Source: Climacium dendroides (taxonomy: Eukaryota > Streptophyta > Bryopsida > Hypnales > Climaciaceae). Taken from it: DNA of 64,000 nt. Both the position numbers and the translations under genes were made by a program. Of the stretch, positions 24,590-36,918 are shown piece after piece. The stretch's first letter is position 1; each line of letters opens with the position of its first letter. Location: positions 14,755,489 to 14,819,488 of the forward strand of contig OX467090.1 in NCBI GenBank assembly GCA_950106755.1, read 5' to 3'. Below the pieces are notes generated by a model. The model was not told where the DNA came from. It did not search any database and saw nothing but the letters and a program-made list of their open reading frames with translations.

Positions 24590-24970
24590 TCAGCATTCAG
24601 CGACTTCCGAGCTCTGAAGGTCAAACGACTCTGTACTAGTGACGCAGTTCAGGCACTTGAAGGAACGATGTGGCGTCACCGTAGGCGTCACTGGGGGCGT
24701 CACCGAAGGAGGTCGGCTCTCATGTGTGTCTGCTGCAGGGGCTTTCCAATTTCTCTGGTCTTCAATCGAGAAGCACGGCACTTCAGAATGGATGGCACCT
24801 GAGATGATCAACGCGCCAGTGACTGAACTCCAAGGTGAGGCACTTGCATATTCAGGAGTCAGCTCAACAGCTTCATTTACTTCTTGCTCCAACTCATGAA
24901 GTTGGTGGAGTCCTTTTTCCGTGGCCTGCGAATTAATATTACACCCACAGATTGTCTCAAGATCTACCAT
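24590..24970 (-). CDS. Candidate alternative last exon or small unknown ORF
   Basis: A 126-codon open frame with non-random composition: acidic helix-prone start (GLHQLHELEQEVNEAVELTP), then SASPWSSVTGAL, and a short VTPP/VTPT/VTPH repeat. It lies 170 bp downstream of the stop of the gene at 25140-27559, on the same strand. An AG acceptor at about 24962 (atggtag) would join in frame to a weak donor just before the SY-stop of that gene, giving a longer isoform. Without transcripts it could equally be 3' UTR or chance. The VTP part is encoded by a short 'ggcgtcac' direct repeat. Confidence 0.3.
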   Translation of the reverse strand: MVDLETICGCNINSQATEKGLHQLHELEQEVNEAVELTPEYASASPWSSVTGALIISGAIHSEVPCFSIEDQRNWKAPAADTHESRPPSVTPPVTPTVTPHRSFKCLNCVTSTESFDLQSSEVAEC

Positions 24971-25139
24971 AGCAAATTGTAATCTTTATTTTCCTCTAAA
25001 ATCTCACCTCAGCATGGACCTCAGCAGGTGCAAGGCATGAACCTTTTGTATTTTGTCCTTACAAGTTCGAACCAATTGACTTTCGTCTCGAAGACATAAT
25101 TACGATGAGCGAAATGTACAGCTTCCTATGCAATTCAAA

Positions 25140-27559
25140 TTAGTAACTGGTTGTAGGGGGAGAACCGTTGAATACCGCGTATTCGTAAGCTTGACCTCTG
25201 CCTCCAGAACCTAAGCGCATGACCTTGCGCTCTGTGAGCAAACTAATAATCAGAGGGCGACAGCGCAGTTGAGAATTAGAAGTTAAGCAAGTATGGGAAA
25301 CGGGCAAAAGTTTCAGGTTGAGTCCTCTCCTGTGATGCTGATAAAGGAAAAACTGTTTGGAAGCAAGAGTAACAAAACTGATCTTGTTCTGAGCATCTAA
25401 CAGACGCAGTATCAAAGAAGGGCTCCTCTGCCAAACGCCTATGTCCCACAAGTGTAAGTTCCAATAGATCACGAATTTTGTCCATTGTAGAATTTAAATA
25501 GTACGGGAATGATGGTCCTAGGCTGTTCATGACTATTGATTTGGAGTACTCAAATTTATCGCTGAGTGATGATAGCTTACAGTCTTAGGGCCTTGCTGGT
25601 ATCGGGGTTATTGCCCAAAGCCTGACGTATGAGTCTTTCGGGGACGACCGTCTCTCCAATGAAGCGCAGAATTTGATGAGTAAACCGCTCCACCCGCTTG
25701 TATCCTCGAGAAGTTTTTTTCTTCGTGCTACAAAGTTGATACAGGACTTTGGAGACCCTCTCAAGGGTCGCTGCCTTTTGAACTGCCTGAGTAACCCGAA
25801 TAATATTGGTCCCTGACTTATCATCGGAAAACATGGCTTCGCCGAGCAAATTTTCATTGTTTTTTTTAGAGCAAATTGCTGAAGCATCAGAATTGGCCAG
25901 ACTCTCGCAGATGTGGTTTGTATCAGTCAAACTGCTGCTTGCCCCAATGCGGGAAGAATACTCATCACACCTCGAGAGACTCTTGTTCTTTTGGATTTTA
26001 ATTGGGCAGTGGAACATAGGCTTTGATGTTTTCCGGGGAGTGCGATGTTTTCGCACAACCTGCAAACATACATGCCAATTCGATCGATTGAGTGAGACCT
26101 TAAAGCAGACGCTCATATTTTCACCAAACAAACACCGGATCTAAAACCTAAATATCCTCGGGTGTATCCTATCCTTTATATTTTTGCGTAGCATAATTTT
26201 TGGATCTTTACTAAGACGCTGAAATTGACATGAAGTATCAATACGGTATAAGTGACTGCAATTTGTGTAACATTGGAGTTTGTGTAAACATTGAAATACT
26301 GCGCACCTTGTACGAGTTTTCTTTCGCAAGAACAGGCATCTTCTTCGAGCTCGTCTGACTGGAGGGCTCCTTGCAATAAGGATGGCTACCATTGTTCTCT
26401 GCAGATGCCATTTTCTTTTCCCGGGGTCGGTCCCAGTGTCCTTGATTGAAGCGTTTCTTGCATCGGGCAAATCACAAACCAATTAACGCCCGAGTGTAGT
26501 GCTAGTTACGTCAATTCTGGCGACCTTGAATTTGCCATGAACGTCCAAAAGAAACTTTCGAAGTTTGGATGCTGTTCAATGCTAAGGTGGATAAATTAAG
26601 CAGTCCTAAATTAAAGAGTAAGTCGTTGATATTGTTCCGCTATACCTTTTCAGCAACATTTTTGGGAATTTTTGGAGTTGAATTGGACGATTGCTGATGC
26701 GAGCGCTTCAAATTGCAGCTAACGTCTGCAAGCAGTGATAGGGCCTCTACGATGCAGACTTTTCCGTAGCCTTTAGAGGTGATTGAACGTCTTGAAGTGT
26801 AATAGACACCAGTTCCAGGTGCCATGCAGCTCTCGCTCCGTGGAACTTTCGGGGGGAGTCTAAACTTCAATGCCAGTTTAGGAGGACAGGAGGTCATGGT
26901 GCTGTGGTTTGTGATTTGGCGCTGATTCAAACTGCCTCCCTCAGCGTCTTTCAATATCCCGGCCGAGTTTGAGTTTTGAGGATTGAGAGCTCTCCTCTCG
27001 GAACTTTTCTCAATGATGAGATATCCCCTGGGGCCAGGGGATGTGAGTTTACCGACCTCCGTTACATCCAGTGTGACGGTAGTTCTTGGAGGGGAAACAC
27101 AGCCATGCGAATTGCTAGATAATTGTTTGTAACCTGCAATATCCAGAAAATTGTTATCAGATGTCAATGTACGCACCACTAAAAAAACAGCGCACATGAT
27201 ATTAAAGTACACGATTCCAAGGATGCTCCGTTGAAAAATACTAATTTCAAGATCCCGTTGACCTCATCAACAACGTAAAATCATGCAACGATCTCAATTC
27301 AAATCTCAAATGCCATGGATAATTCGTCATACGTTAAGAAACCTCTTCAAGCTCTTACTCCATAGTAGGAATGAAAGTTGTCTTTCGACCTTGGACTATC
27401 ATAAAATCAGAAGCATGCTCAAATCTCTCGGAACTGACTGCCTAAATCTTAGTCACAAACTCTAAACGAAAGTCTGCAGCTGATAGCCTAGTTATTTGTG
27501 AAACTTTTATGCATTTGTTTAGTCGGAATCTTACTCCTCAAATCTCCGCACACGTCCAT
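25140..27559 (-). CDS. Five-exon gene, 414-residue protein with possible winged-helix C-terminus
   Basis: Exons in transcript order: 27535-27559, 26646-27133, 26307-26456, 25581-26059 and 25140-25242 (1245 nt). All junctions are GT/AG (donors GTAAGA, GTATAG, GTGCGC, GTAAGC; acceptors TGCAG, GCAAG, TGCAG, ATTAG) and the phases close. The start MDVCGDLRSYKQL is the ATG that gives the phase needed for exon 2. Residues 10-221 are polar and probably disordered (SPPRTTVTLDV, PPKLALKFRLPPKVP, KRFNQGHWDRPREKK). Residues 222-240 are basic (VVRKHRTPRKTSK). The C-terminus is the ordered part: AVQKAATLERVSKVLYQL, YKRVERFTHQILRFIG, then IRQALGNNPDTSKALRLLL and, after TERKVMRLG, SGGRGQAYEYAVF, a helix-turn-helix plus GGRG wing pattern. 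This suggests a nuclear DNA- or chromatin-associated protein; no family name can be given. An 84-residue ORF inside intron 4 (25276-25530) is probably chance. Confidence 0.65.
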
Positions 27560-27777
27560 CTTCCCCCAATACCTCCCGCTTCAATAAATCCAGCGGCACT
27601 AACAAGCTTGAATTTTCAGATCTGGAGGTGAAGATCCTCAACTCATGAATTTCAACGTTGCTGGCACAATGAGTTCCGATCCTATTTGAATCAGTATTCA
27701 AGCCGCGCACAATGTGAACTCAATTCATATGCTAACTTTGTTCTCGGTGTCACATGATGCTAGCAGTATGTTTTCGC

Positions 27778-27833
27778 TAGTTTCAAACCCGAAAGCTCTG
27801 ATCAACTTCGTATAGTTTCAAACCCGAAAGCTT
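27778..27833 (-). promoter_or_regulatory. Duplicated 20-bp upstream motif
   Basis: tagtttcaaacccgaaagct occurs twice (about 27778-27797 and 27813-27832), 220-280 bp upstream of the start of the 414-residue gene. On the gene strand it contains TTTCGGGTTTGAAA, with a TTTGAA core like the cell-cycle homology region. Spacing and duplication suggest a promoter element, but nothing proves it. Confidence 0.3.
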
Positions 27834-28059
27834 CTGGATAGGAAATGCACAGTCGTTCAAAATGCTTGAGATTGAACTAAGTATTCGATGATTCGGAGCT
27901 TTGGCGCTGCCGGCAGTATTTGAATTAATTCGAATTCAAAATACGAGTTGGCGGGTCTAAAGCACTGAGCCAGACGTCCACATCCTCCTCCCATTTTTTA
28001 AATCCATCTATCATTCATCCATAACACACATTCATCCATAAGGTCTACGCTGCTTTCGA

Positions 28060-31000
28060 TTTCGACAATTGCAATCGTTTTTGCAAGAATTTGAACAGAA
28101 TTCATACTTGAAATTTAGTTTCGACTCTAATTAATCACAAAAATAAGTTAATCTATTTATAATTTAAAAAACTATTTAACAATGATTTATTGATATTTAT
28201 TATTCAATTAATCATCGCTCTTCTTTATTAAAATTTTGTTCATGGTAAATCACACTAATTCCAATATGAGAAATTTTAGGAATTGATTTTTAATTTTCCT
28301 TTGAAATTTAGTGAACTTTCAAAAAACAATGAAGTTTGCAATATTCAAATCAAAGTTGACCCCTATTGCTATGGGCATCATATTTTGGTGTCAACTAAAG
28401 TTCAAAGAAATCTTATCAAGCTATTATATTTGGTATTTTTTTTAATTGAATATCCTTAAAAGTCTATTTTAAGCATCAAAAATCTGATTTTGAAAGAAAA
28501 TTGTGTATGATTTTTCTTATTAAAGATTTTGTGCAACTAAGGTTGTTCATTGAAAATCTTAAATTTTTTTATTAAGATGAGCTTCAAATGCACTAAATCT
28601 TAGGGGATCATATCAGACATTCTTTTAAAAGAATTGTAAAATAGATTTTGAGAAGCTGTGAATCAATTGATATAGTTGTTTATATTATAATATTCTTTAA
28701 CCTTATATATTTTTTATGATTTTGATTTTAGATTTGACATATTAAAAGTGAATCAAAAGACTTCAAATCACTTTCTTAATTTCAACATCCTCTTGACAAA
28801 TATTATAATCTTTCAATCTATAAGTGATATTGTTGTGTTTTCATTTTCTATTCAATCCATAACACATCTAGTTTGAATTTGTAGTAGGTTATAATTTTTA
28901 TTTATTTATTAAACTTATCCACATTTAAGATTTTGTTTAGTTTTGAACAAATTCAAAAACTCAAAAAAGGTCTTAGGCATTTAAAGATAAATATTAGAAT
29001 TTGATTATATGGATGTTTGGTACATATTTGATAGTTTGCATGCAAATTTGATACTACAAAATTTGAACAATACATTTCAAGTAAAGTATTTAAATAATAT
29101 TTTACTATATTGCTTTATAGTTTATAGTTTATATTGTTAATTGTTCTATTCATGTATTAAACCACATGATTATCATGCAATTTGGTTGTATTAGAATGCA
29201 ATAATCATAATTGAATAACAAATGGAGAATCCTTCCCAATAGAATTCATTTAAGATGCTTTATTATTTGATTTTATGTTTGGTGTTTGTTGGTAACTACT
29301 CAAACATATTCATTTGTTGGCTTATTCAAACATGCATAATATTTCCCATGTATTAACAATTGTAAGTTCAAGTCAAAATTTAATGGTTTAAAACATAGAA
29401 AAGCTTGTCTATTATGTACATAATAATTGTGAGCCAATGTTGTTGGAAAATGAAGTCAAGGAGTTGTGTTTAAATGTCAATGACAATTTGTGTTACTTTT
29501 GAAAAGAATAACTAAATTTGGCATATATTATTTTTTTGATTGCATATTATCAATACTTAGATATATGTACATCAAAACCTTCTACAATAAAAGTAGAGCA
29601 AGTAATTTAAGTATATCCAAGCCTACAAATTAAAACTTACTAGTTGACACTATATATCTAATCTTACATTTAGGAATATTAAATGTACAACAACACTACA
29701 TAATGTTGATTTGGGGTGCATTTCTTTTTTTATCACCAAAAGTACTTAACCTCTTAATGATGTTCTGAGAATGTCATTTGAAAATCACACAACAAGTATC
29801 TAAAGGACATTATTGCACCATCACCATTTGATAATTCTAAAACATATCTTTTTGAAGTGGGATTTTTGCATGATGAGAGCTTGCATTTGTACCACACAAT
29901 TTTGCAATCAAAAGTAGATTCAAGGAATCTATGCTCCTACAAGATATTCTTGAGTGAAAAAGGGGTTTAAGTAACAAGTACACAAAATATTCATTTTGAA
30001 GGTAGAAAAATATTGCACACACAAAGACCAAAAGCATAGTTAGTCAATGTCACTAGACTTCTCTTTAGTTAAAATAACTTTCAAGCTTCTTTAGAGTGAA
30101 CATACATAACTAAAACTATTGGGCTTCTTCACAAACTAAGAATACACAAAGAAGATTTGACAATATTCCATGAAATGAGATCTAGCTTTTCTATAGGGTT
30201 ACGAGTTCTTCTGTCTTTCTAGATTGTGGAAATGTAGGAGAACTCAACCACAATAGTAGTTTGATGTAGCAAAGCAACTACCACATCAAAAAAAAAAAAA
30301 AAATTTAAATTTAAATTTTATTTTATTTTAAATTTTTTAAATTTTAATTTTAAAACTTATTTATTTTGTTAATATTTATAAAATCTAACCAATAGGGCTA
30401 ATTACATGAGGTACAAGCATGAAATGGCCCTTCAGTGCAACTCAAAATCATCTAATGCACATGAAAGCATAATATAATTTGTATTTTTTGCTGAAAATGT
30501 ACTATATATGGACTTCATTTTGAACATCATATGGTGTTCAAAAAATTGCTTCCAATTGCTTGAAACCTTCTTAGCCCATTGGAGGTTGGTTTGGAGGTGA
30601 CTTGGAGGCTATGAAGGCTACATCTTGAGTGCAATTATTCTTTCAAAAAAATCCTTCCATTTAACCTCTTGGTAAAGGATTAGAAGGAAGGTCCTTTACT
30701 TATACACTTTAGCTTGTACTTTAGTTAATAATATAAGCATTTATTATTCAATAAATAATAACACAAACTTCTCTTCAATATAGTTTATTTGATTCTACCT
30801 TTAGTCCCTTCTATTTATAATTTTTTTCTTTTAATCTTTTTAATCTTATTTTTCTTCTTCTTAACAATTAAAAGTCATTACAATCTCATTACATATTCAT
30901 TGAATTTTTTATAAATCAATATTATTTCAGATATTATAAGAAATGTATATTAGATAATACTATGTAATGTTCATAGAATAATTATTAATATATATACACC

Positions 31001-31135
31001 TAAAAAAACATATTGCATATAAATTGATAGAAAAAATTATAAATATGTAATTAATATAAAAATATATTAATATAAATATTTTTAATGACTTGAAAATAAA
31101 TCTAAAATATATAAATTACTTAAAAGCATGTTTTC
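28060..31135. other. AT-rich spacer, no gene seen
   Basis: Stops are dense in all frames. A 66-codon ORF at 29837-30037 (minus) has no recognisable domain. Around 30260-30420 there is an inverted match (TTGATGTAG ... CTACCACATCAA) followed by an A-run of about 15, possibly a remnant of a small element. Confidence 0.5.
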
Positions 31136-32038
31136 TTAATTCCTAAAGTCCCAAGTTTGCATTCAAAATTGAAATTGCTGCAGTGCAAAAACTTTTGAAT
31201 TTTTTTCCTACACATCTAACAATAGGACCTTGTACAAGACTTGTATAAAAATGTGTGGTGGAAATTTTAGAAACCTTAAGTGCATGGATTGCAATATATT
31301 TGCATTTTAAATGAAGAAAATTATTTTCTTGCACCTTGCTCGCCTATATTTTAAGCCAACTTTGAATCTAATTAGTTTAAAATTTTTATACTATACATGT
31401 TGAATTTAAAAAAATTTATATTGAAGAATTGAGCTGAAAGTCTAAGAAGAATTTCAGAAAACACAATTGAATTTCATGCTTCAAAAAATTATTAAGTAGA
31501 AGTAGGTTCAAGATTGAACAAAAAACTAGATTGTTGATAGTTCTAAGATGGAATTGAAACACAATAATGTGAAACACAATAATGAGAATATTCTAGCAAG
31601 AAAATCTAATCTTATCGAAGATCTTTTTGAAAAGTTGTGAAAATTTCATGTATAAATGATTTCTATAAGTTATTTTTTCAAGAAGATGCTTAGATTATCC
31701 AAAAAATATTTAAAATGTATTATTCATAATTTTCTCATTACTAGTCCAAAAAAATTAATCAAATCTTTCCGAGTAGAAAAAACACATTCTTTAAGAAACA
31801 AATTTGTGAAATTTTATTTTGACTTTTTATGATTTTCTTGTGATGCCCGTTGACCTATGTTTTGGACTTAGAGTGGCATAGCTTTTGCTTTGGGGCACCA
31901 ATTGAAATAAAAATTATAATCCTACATACCTAATGTATTTTGCTATCTTAAAAAGAGACTCAAAAAATCACAATGGAAATTGAGACTGTTGGAACCTATT
32001 TGAAATCCATTTTGTTTTTGAAGGGGACTTTAGCTTAA
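31136..32038 (+). mobile_element. TTAA-bounded TIR element, copy C (903 bp)
   Basis: The left end TTAATTCCTAAAGTCCC and right end GGGGACTTTAGCTTAA are inverted repeats of each other with one or two differences. The 3' half matches copies D and E ('ggcaccaattgaaataaaaa', 'tttt(c/g)ctatctta', 'aaatccattttgt'). No long ORF. The 63-residue ORF at 31143-31334 lies in it and is not meaningful. Confidence 0.6.
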
Positions 32039-33247
32039 TACACAAAGTAATAATAAAAAATGAGCAATGCTTCACTAGTATTGCAAATCCAATGATTTTG
32101 AAGATGTGGTGAAGTAGCCCAACTATTGATCACTGCTTGAGGTAGTCACTTTTCTCATGTAGGATCACTATGCAAGAATCTAAAATACAATAGACAAACT
32201 TATATGCTAGAATATGTATAATGTGTCACTTTGGCAAGCACAAAATCTTGAATATTATTCAAAATAATTCTTCCTAAATTTTATAATATCCTTGTAGTCC
32301 ATGCTTAAAAATTGTAGAAATCCTAATCCTAGAATATACTTGCCTTCATGCACTAAATCTACAAATATAAAAAATGTGCACTTATTTTGGCTACAACATC
32401 CAAAGGGGTTAACTTAAGGCCCTTCACATTAAGTTACAAGTCCCAAATTTTTAAATTCTGCTTCAAGGCCAAATTTCAACTACTTTCTTGGGTCGTAGAA
32501 GGTTAAAAAAAATAGTACATATGGGACTAGAGACTCATAGCGAGAAAGCCAAAGTCCCAATTCTAAGTTCTAATTTGTATCTTATATAATATTATATGGC
32601 AATTAAGTGTTTAAAAAATGAAACAAAAAATCAAAATCCATTTGGGGGATTACTTTTAGCATCAAATCTACGTTGGATAAGATTAGAAAAAATATCTAGT
32701 CCACTACGATGCCTTTATATGGTGATTTTTGCCTCATTTTACATTCCCAAAAATTGTTGGGACAAACTTTGATTGGTGGGATTTTCTTAGAGGAATCCTT
32801 ACACATCAAATATTAAGACCAATCATGAAAAACTCCAATGAATCAAAAACATCTAATAGATTACAATGTGCTAATGCCAATTATTGAAAGTTGGACTACT
32901 AAGGTCAATTTTGCAACAAAAGCCTTGGCATTTACATGGTAATGAGTATTAGTTTTCATGTCGCAATGAACTACTTTTTTACCCCTAATATTTTCAAAAT
33001 TCAAATCATCACCCTATTAAAATTATAAAATGTGACCTCTTATTTTGTAAAAAATATATTTATACAATGAGATCATCATATCATTGACCTAAAAAATTGA
33101 AATTTAAAAATATAATTTAAAATGTAATTTAAAAATATAATTTAAATGAGGCCTCTTTATAAAGGATCAATGCAATGCCATACTATTAAAAGCACTCCAA
33201 ATTCCAAATTTTTTTTGGAGTACTACTCTTTGTGTTCCAAAATACTA
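32039..33247. other. AT-rich spacer, no gene seen
   Basis: No ORF above about 60 codons with meaningful composition, no splice-bounded exons recognised. A short tandem segment 'atttaaaaatataattta' occurs near 33110. Confidence 0.45.
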
Positions 33248-33880
33248 CTCCCTGTGTTCCAAAATAATCTTCTTGTTAGACAAGATGTTCTAAATTAAGG
33301 CTGAAAATAATATTTTAAAAATCTGTTTTGAATTGTAAGTAGAGTGTGATGCAGTCCTATTGTCCTAAAAAAATTCAATTTCAAAAAAGTTTTTAAAATG
33401 AAGTTACAACACTTTGAAAAGTGGGATTATGAAGCCTAATTAATAGAGTACCACTAGCCAATCATTTTTGCATTTCCTCTCTTCCTTGCAATATATTGTC
33501 ATTCTACATTGGTTGAAAGCACTAGCTGTGTCCACTACCAAGCAAAATGAAGAGATTCAGTTCTACACAATATTAAGCATACTGTACAAATTTGCAACAA
33601 CCTCATGGTGTAATGGTTCAATAGGGACTAAGGCTATCCATTTTTAATTTTTGTTTTTAAAAGTAACAATGTAAATTAAAAAGCAAGAAGAAATTAACAA
33701 CTCAATCAACCTAATTCAAGCGGATGAGGTTCCCCATTTTGTGTAGCCGCTATATGCATGCAATTTCTCTAAAGGTATGAAGACTTCATTTTGTGTGCCC
33801 TTCCTCCACGTCACTCCAAGAAGATAATTTTGGGACAAAAAATTTATGCCAACATGAAGATCATTTTGGGACAGAGGGAG
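33248..33880 (+). mobile_element. Stowaway-like (Tc1/mariner) MITE, 633 bp
   Basis: The left TIR CTCCCTGTGTTCCAAAATAA and the right TIR, read inward, CTCCCTCTGTCCCAAAATGA are both close to the plant Stowaway terminus (CTCCCTCCGTCCCAAAATAA-like), and the element sits between TA dinucleotides (33246-33247 and 33881-33882), the expected target site. No transposase is encoded. A second partial terminus (actactctttgtgttccaaaa) lies directly before the left TIR, at about 33222-33245. Confidence 0.8.
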
Positions 33881-33899
33881 TATAATTAATGGAATTTTT

Positions 33900-34590
33900 A
33901 GCTTTAAATCTCTCTAATACACAAACATATGGAACAAAATCACCACGTATTTTTACTTTCATTTTTATTCAACTAGATTTTTTAGATTAATTATTATTTT
34001 TTATATAATTTTTTTTATGATTTAAAATTTTGAATGTGATTTTGAGCGAAAATCTTTAGGAGGGCTTTATAATGAAAATTCAAATTTAGAATTAACTTCT
34101 CAAAAACTTTGCATTTTGAGCCTTAAAATGCAAAAGTAGACATTTTTGTATCAATATTTTTCAATGAAAAAAATTGAATAATGACAATTGTAATCATAAG
34201 ATCTTAATCTCTACAATTCAAAGGCATTTTTTTGGTCAAAAATCACTCAAAACTAACATTTTTAATGCAAAGAGCAAAAAATTTGAAAATGGTACATAAA
34301 TTGCAAGATAAATGTATTTAAAGTGCACAAGAGATGTTTTGGGGAGCAATATAGAAAAATAAATTTATGAGGCTTTAAATCATTTTAACTTATTTTGATT
34401 TAAAATTATTTTATTGTGATGAGTTTAGTTGAGAGGTTAAGATTAAGCAAAAATAAAACCAAAATGTGATTTTTATTCTTTAAAAAATTGTTAAGTAAAA
34501 CTAAATATGAGATAGAGGGAAAAACTAGATTGTTAATAGTTCTAAGGTGGAATTAAAATACAATGATTTCAATGGTGGGATTGTTTTTAT
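33900..34590. other. AT-rich spacer, no gene seen
   Basis: No supported coding region. The left end of TTAA-family copy D should lie here or just right of here, but no clear TTAA(C/T)CCCTAAA terminus was found. Confidence 0.4.
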
Positions 34591-35032
34591 AGTCAAAATT
34601 AACCTTGCAGAACTTTTTGTTTTGTAAAAAAATATGAAATTGAACTCTAAGTCAAATCCTATACATTATTTTCCCCAAAAATGCTTTAATTGCCTACAAT
34701 ATGCTCCATAACTTTCACATCACAAATCCAAATGGAATAAATAAAAGCTTTCCATGTAATCAAAAATACAATATATGGGAAACAAATTTTTTTTAAATTA
34801 TTCTAAGTTTTTGTGGACTTCTTTTGCTCTTGATAAGTTGAAATTTGGACTTATTATGATAAAATTTTGGCTCCCAAGCACCAATTGAAATAAAAATTAT
34901 GTTCACAAAAAATCAATAAGTTTTTCTATCTTACAAGAAAGTTTCAAAAAACTACACCAAAAATTGCACTCATAGGAACTTGTCCAAAATTCATTTTTTC
35001 CCCCTTAGGGTCAATGGAACTTTAGGGATTAA
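34590..35032 (+). mobile_element. TTAA-family element, copy D (left end not resolved)
   Basis: Matches copy E (39040-39457) segment by segment: 'ataactttcacatc', 'aatccaaatgga', 'agctttcca', 'caccaattgaaataaaaa', 'taagtttttctatctta', 'cttgtccaaaattcatttt', and ends 'ggaactttagggattaa' at 35032. There is no protein-coding potential. Confidence 0.55.
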
Positions 35033-35854
35033 TCTCAACTTCATGTAAAATACATCTAGAAAATGTCAAATTCAAATCCCTTACCATTTGAAGCTTCAAA
35101 ATAGAATTTTTTTTACTACATGTCCAAAGAGGTATTTCAGATTCAAATATGTATGAGAATTAGAGGATGTTGAATTTAACTTGCATTTTTTACTATGATG
35201 CAAATGCTAGGGTTAAATCGAAAGTTTGAACTTGAATTCACTTTGTAGAAAAATTATTCACCTTACAATACTAGAACCCCATTCAAAAGTATAAAACATC
35301 CAAAAATATCAGTAAATCTATTTAAAGAAATTTTAAATTCTACAATCCAAATGGTCAAGTGTTGTATTGCAACAATAAAAAGTGAGTACAAAAAAAATGA
35401 AAAAATTGAAAAAAAATTACTTTTTATGATCTTAAAAAGACGATTTGTCATGCCATATTTTGCAAGGAAGAATGTCTCCAAGTATAAAAAAACTGTGTAG
35501 TGGAAGTTCCTCACAAGTCCTTTAATAATTACAAAAATTAAATTTTAGAGTTCAAACCACTCAAAAATGCATTGAAAATGCATCCAAACTCACCTCATTG
35601 CACAAATCATTCTTTTGGATTTCTATCAAACTTTGCATTAGAAAACATAAATTTCAAGGGCAACCAAGTAAATTGTAGTAGTGGACCAAAATCTCAAAAT
35701 CTACAATGTGGTTGCAAGAAATTTTAGATGTTAGAATTCGGCCATTATTATCCTCAACATATTGTATTGTTGGATCCACTACTAAGAGGTTTCCAAATTT
35801 TTATGTTTTCATGATAATTTTTTTGAGTGATTAAAATTTCAATCCACTCTTTAA

Positions 35855-35920
<66 letters not shown>

Positions 35921-35931
35921 TTAATTAATTA
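35855..35931. repeat. Compound GT/AT/AATT microsatellite
   Basis: (GT)9 at 35855-35872, then an uninterrupted (TA/AT) run to about 35915, then four AATT units. It lies just upstream of TTAA-family copy B. Long perfect dinucleotide runs are mutation-prone. Confidence 0.95.
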
Positions 35932-35988
35932 AAAAATTGATCCTCTGAAGTTTGTAACAATCCAATATCAAACATTTTTTTCAATGAT

Positions 35989-36918
35989 TTAATCCCTAAA
36001 GCCCTAAACTAAATTTTTTTTGGCAACAATGCAATTTTGGACAACTCACTATAAATGGAATTTTTTTTTCTTTGAAATGTTCATATAACATGTGCCCAAA
36101 GAGTAGCTTTAGGGATCAACAATTTTTATAACTTTTGACTACATGGCTAAAAAGTTATTGTATGATATAATTTTCATTACTTAGTAGGCAACCTAGGCAA
36201 TGAAAAAAACTTCTTTAAAAGTATTTTTTTAAGAGATAAAAATTCAAAATTATTTTTCTAGATTTATTTATACTTGTAAAGCTTTGAATCATTCCACTTT
36301 GATTAATGAGATGAAAGTTATGAGGAGTTTTAGTTTGCAAGGTAGTTATGAAATCTCTACTCTCTAAGATTAATTTTGAAATCCTTTATTTAATTCAATT
36401 TTCAATATTTTTAGAAAAAATAAAAAATTAGGTATATATTATTTATTACAATACTACAACCATTAGGATTGTGATTTTTTGATCCCATAAATAAATTTTT
36501 AACAATTTAGCATTTTGAATCATTTTCTACTTCTTTCTATTTACTATTATTTTCCTATACGTTGTACAATTCCAAATGAAAATTTTCAAGCATGTATCCA
36601 ACTTGCCTTTCGAAACGATTCCAAAGAAGAACCACCAATTAGAACATTTTATCATACCAATGTGACCTTGTGAAGCGCAATTGCCCGATTTTTTATAGGG
36701 CCAAAAACAATTTGTCACTTTAAATGCTAATATCTTATAATCTACAATGTGAAAATTTTTGAAATTTTTCCCACATCTTTTTAAACAAGCTTACTACAAG
36801 ATCCTAGTGTTAGACATTTTCAAAATTGTTTTTTTTCTAAAATTTGGTACTTGTAATGACAAATGGAAATTTTGGATTGTTTTTGGTGAAAACATAGTCA
36901 AAAACCTTTAGGGGTTAA
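35989..36918 (-). mobile_element. TTAA-bounded TIR element, copy B (930 bp, inverted relative to copy A)
   Basis: The termini are TTAATCCCTAAAG and CTTTAGGGGTTAA. Its reverse complement follows copy A for most of its length, including 'gactatgttttcacc', 'tacaagtaccaaattt', 'ttgtagtaagct', 'aattgtacaacgtatagg' and 'aactcctcataactttc'. It contains a short ORF (36527-36718) without recognisable function. Confidence 0.65.

Noticed and set aside
25276..25530. 84-codon minus-strand ORF (MNSLGPSFPYYLN...) in the path of the winged-helix-like gene
   Set aside because: It lies in intron 4, needs an unsupported frameshift to join exon 4, and splicing to 25140-25242 gives a continuous and more protein-like domain.
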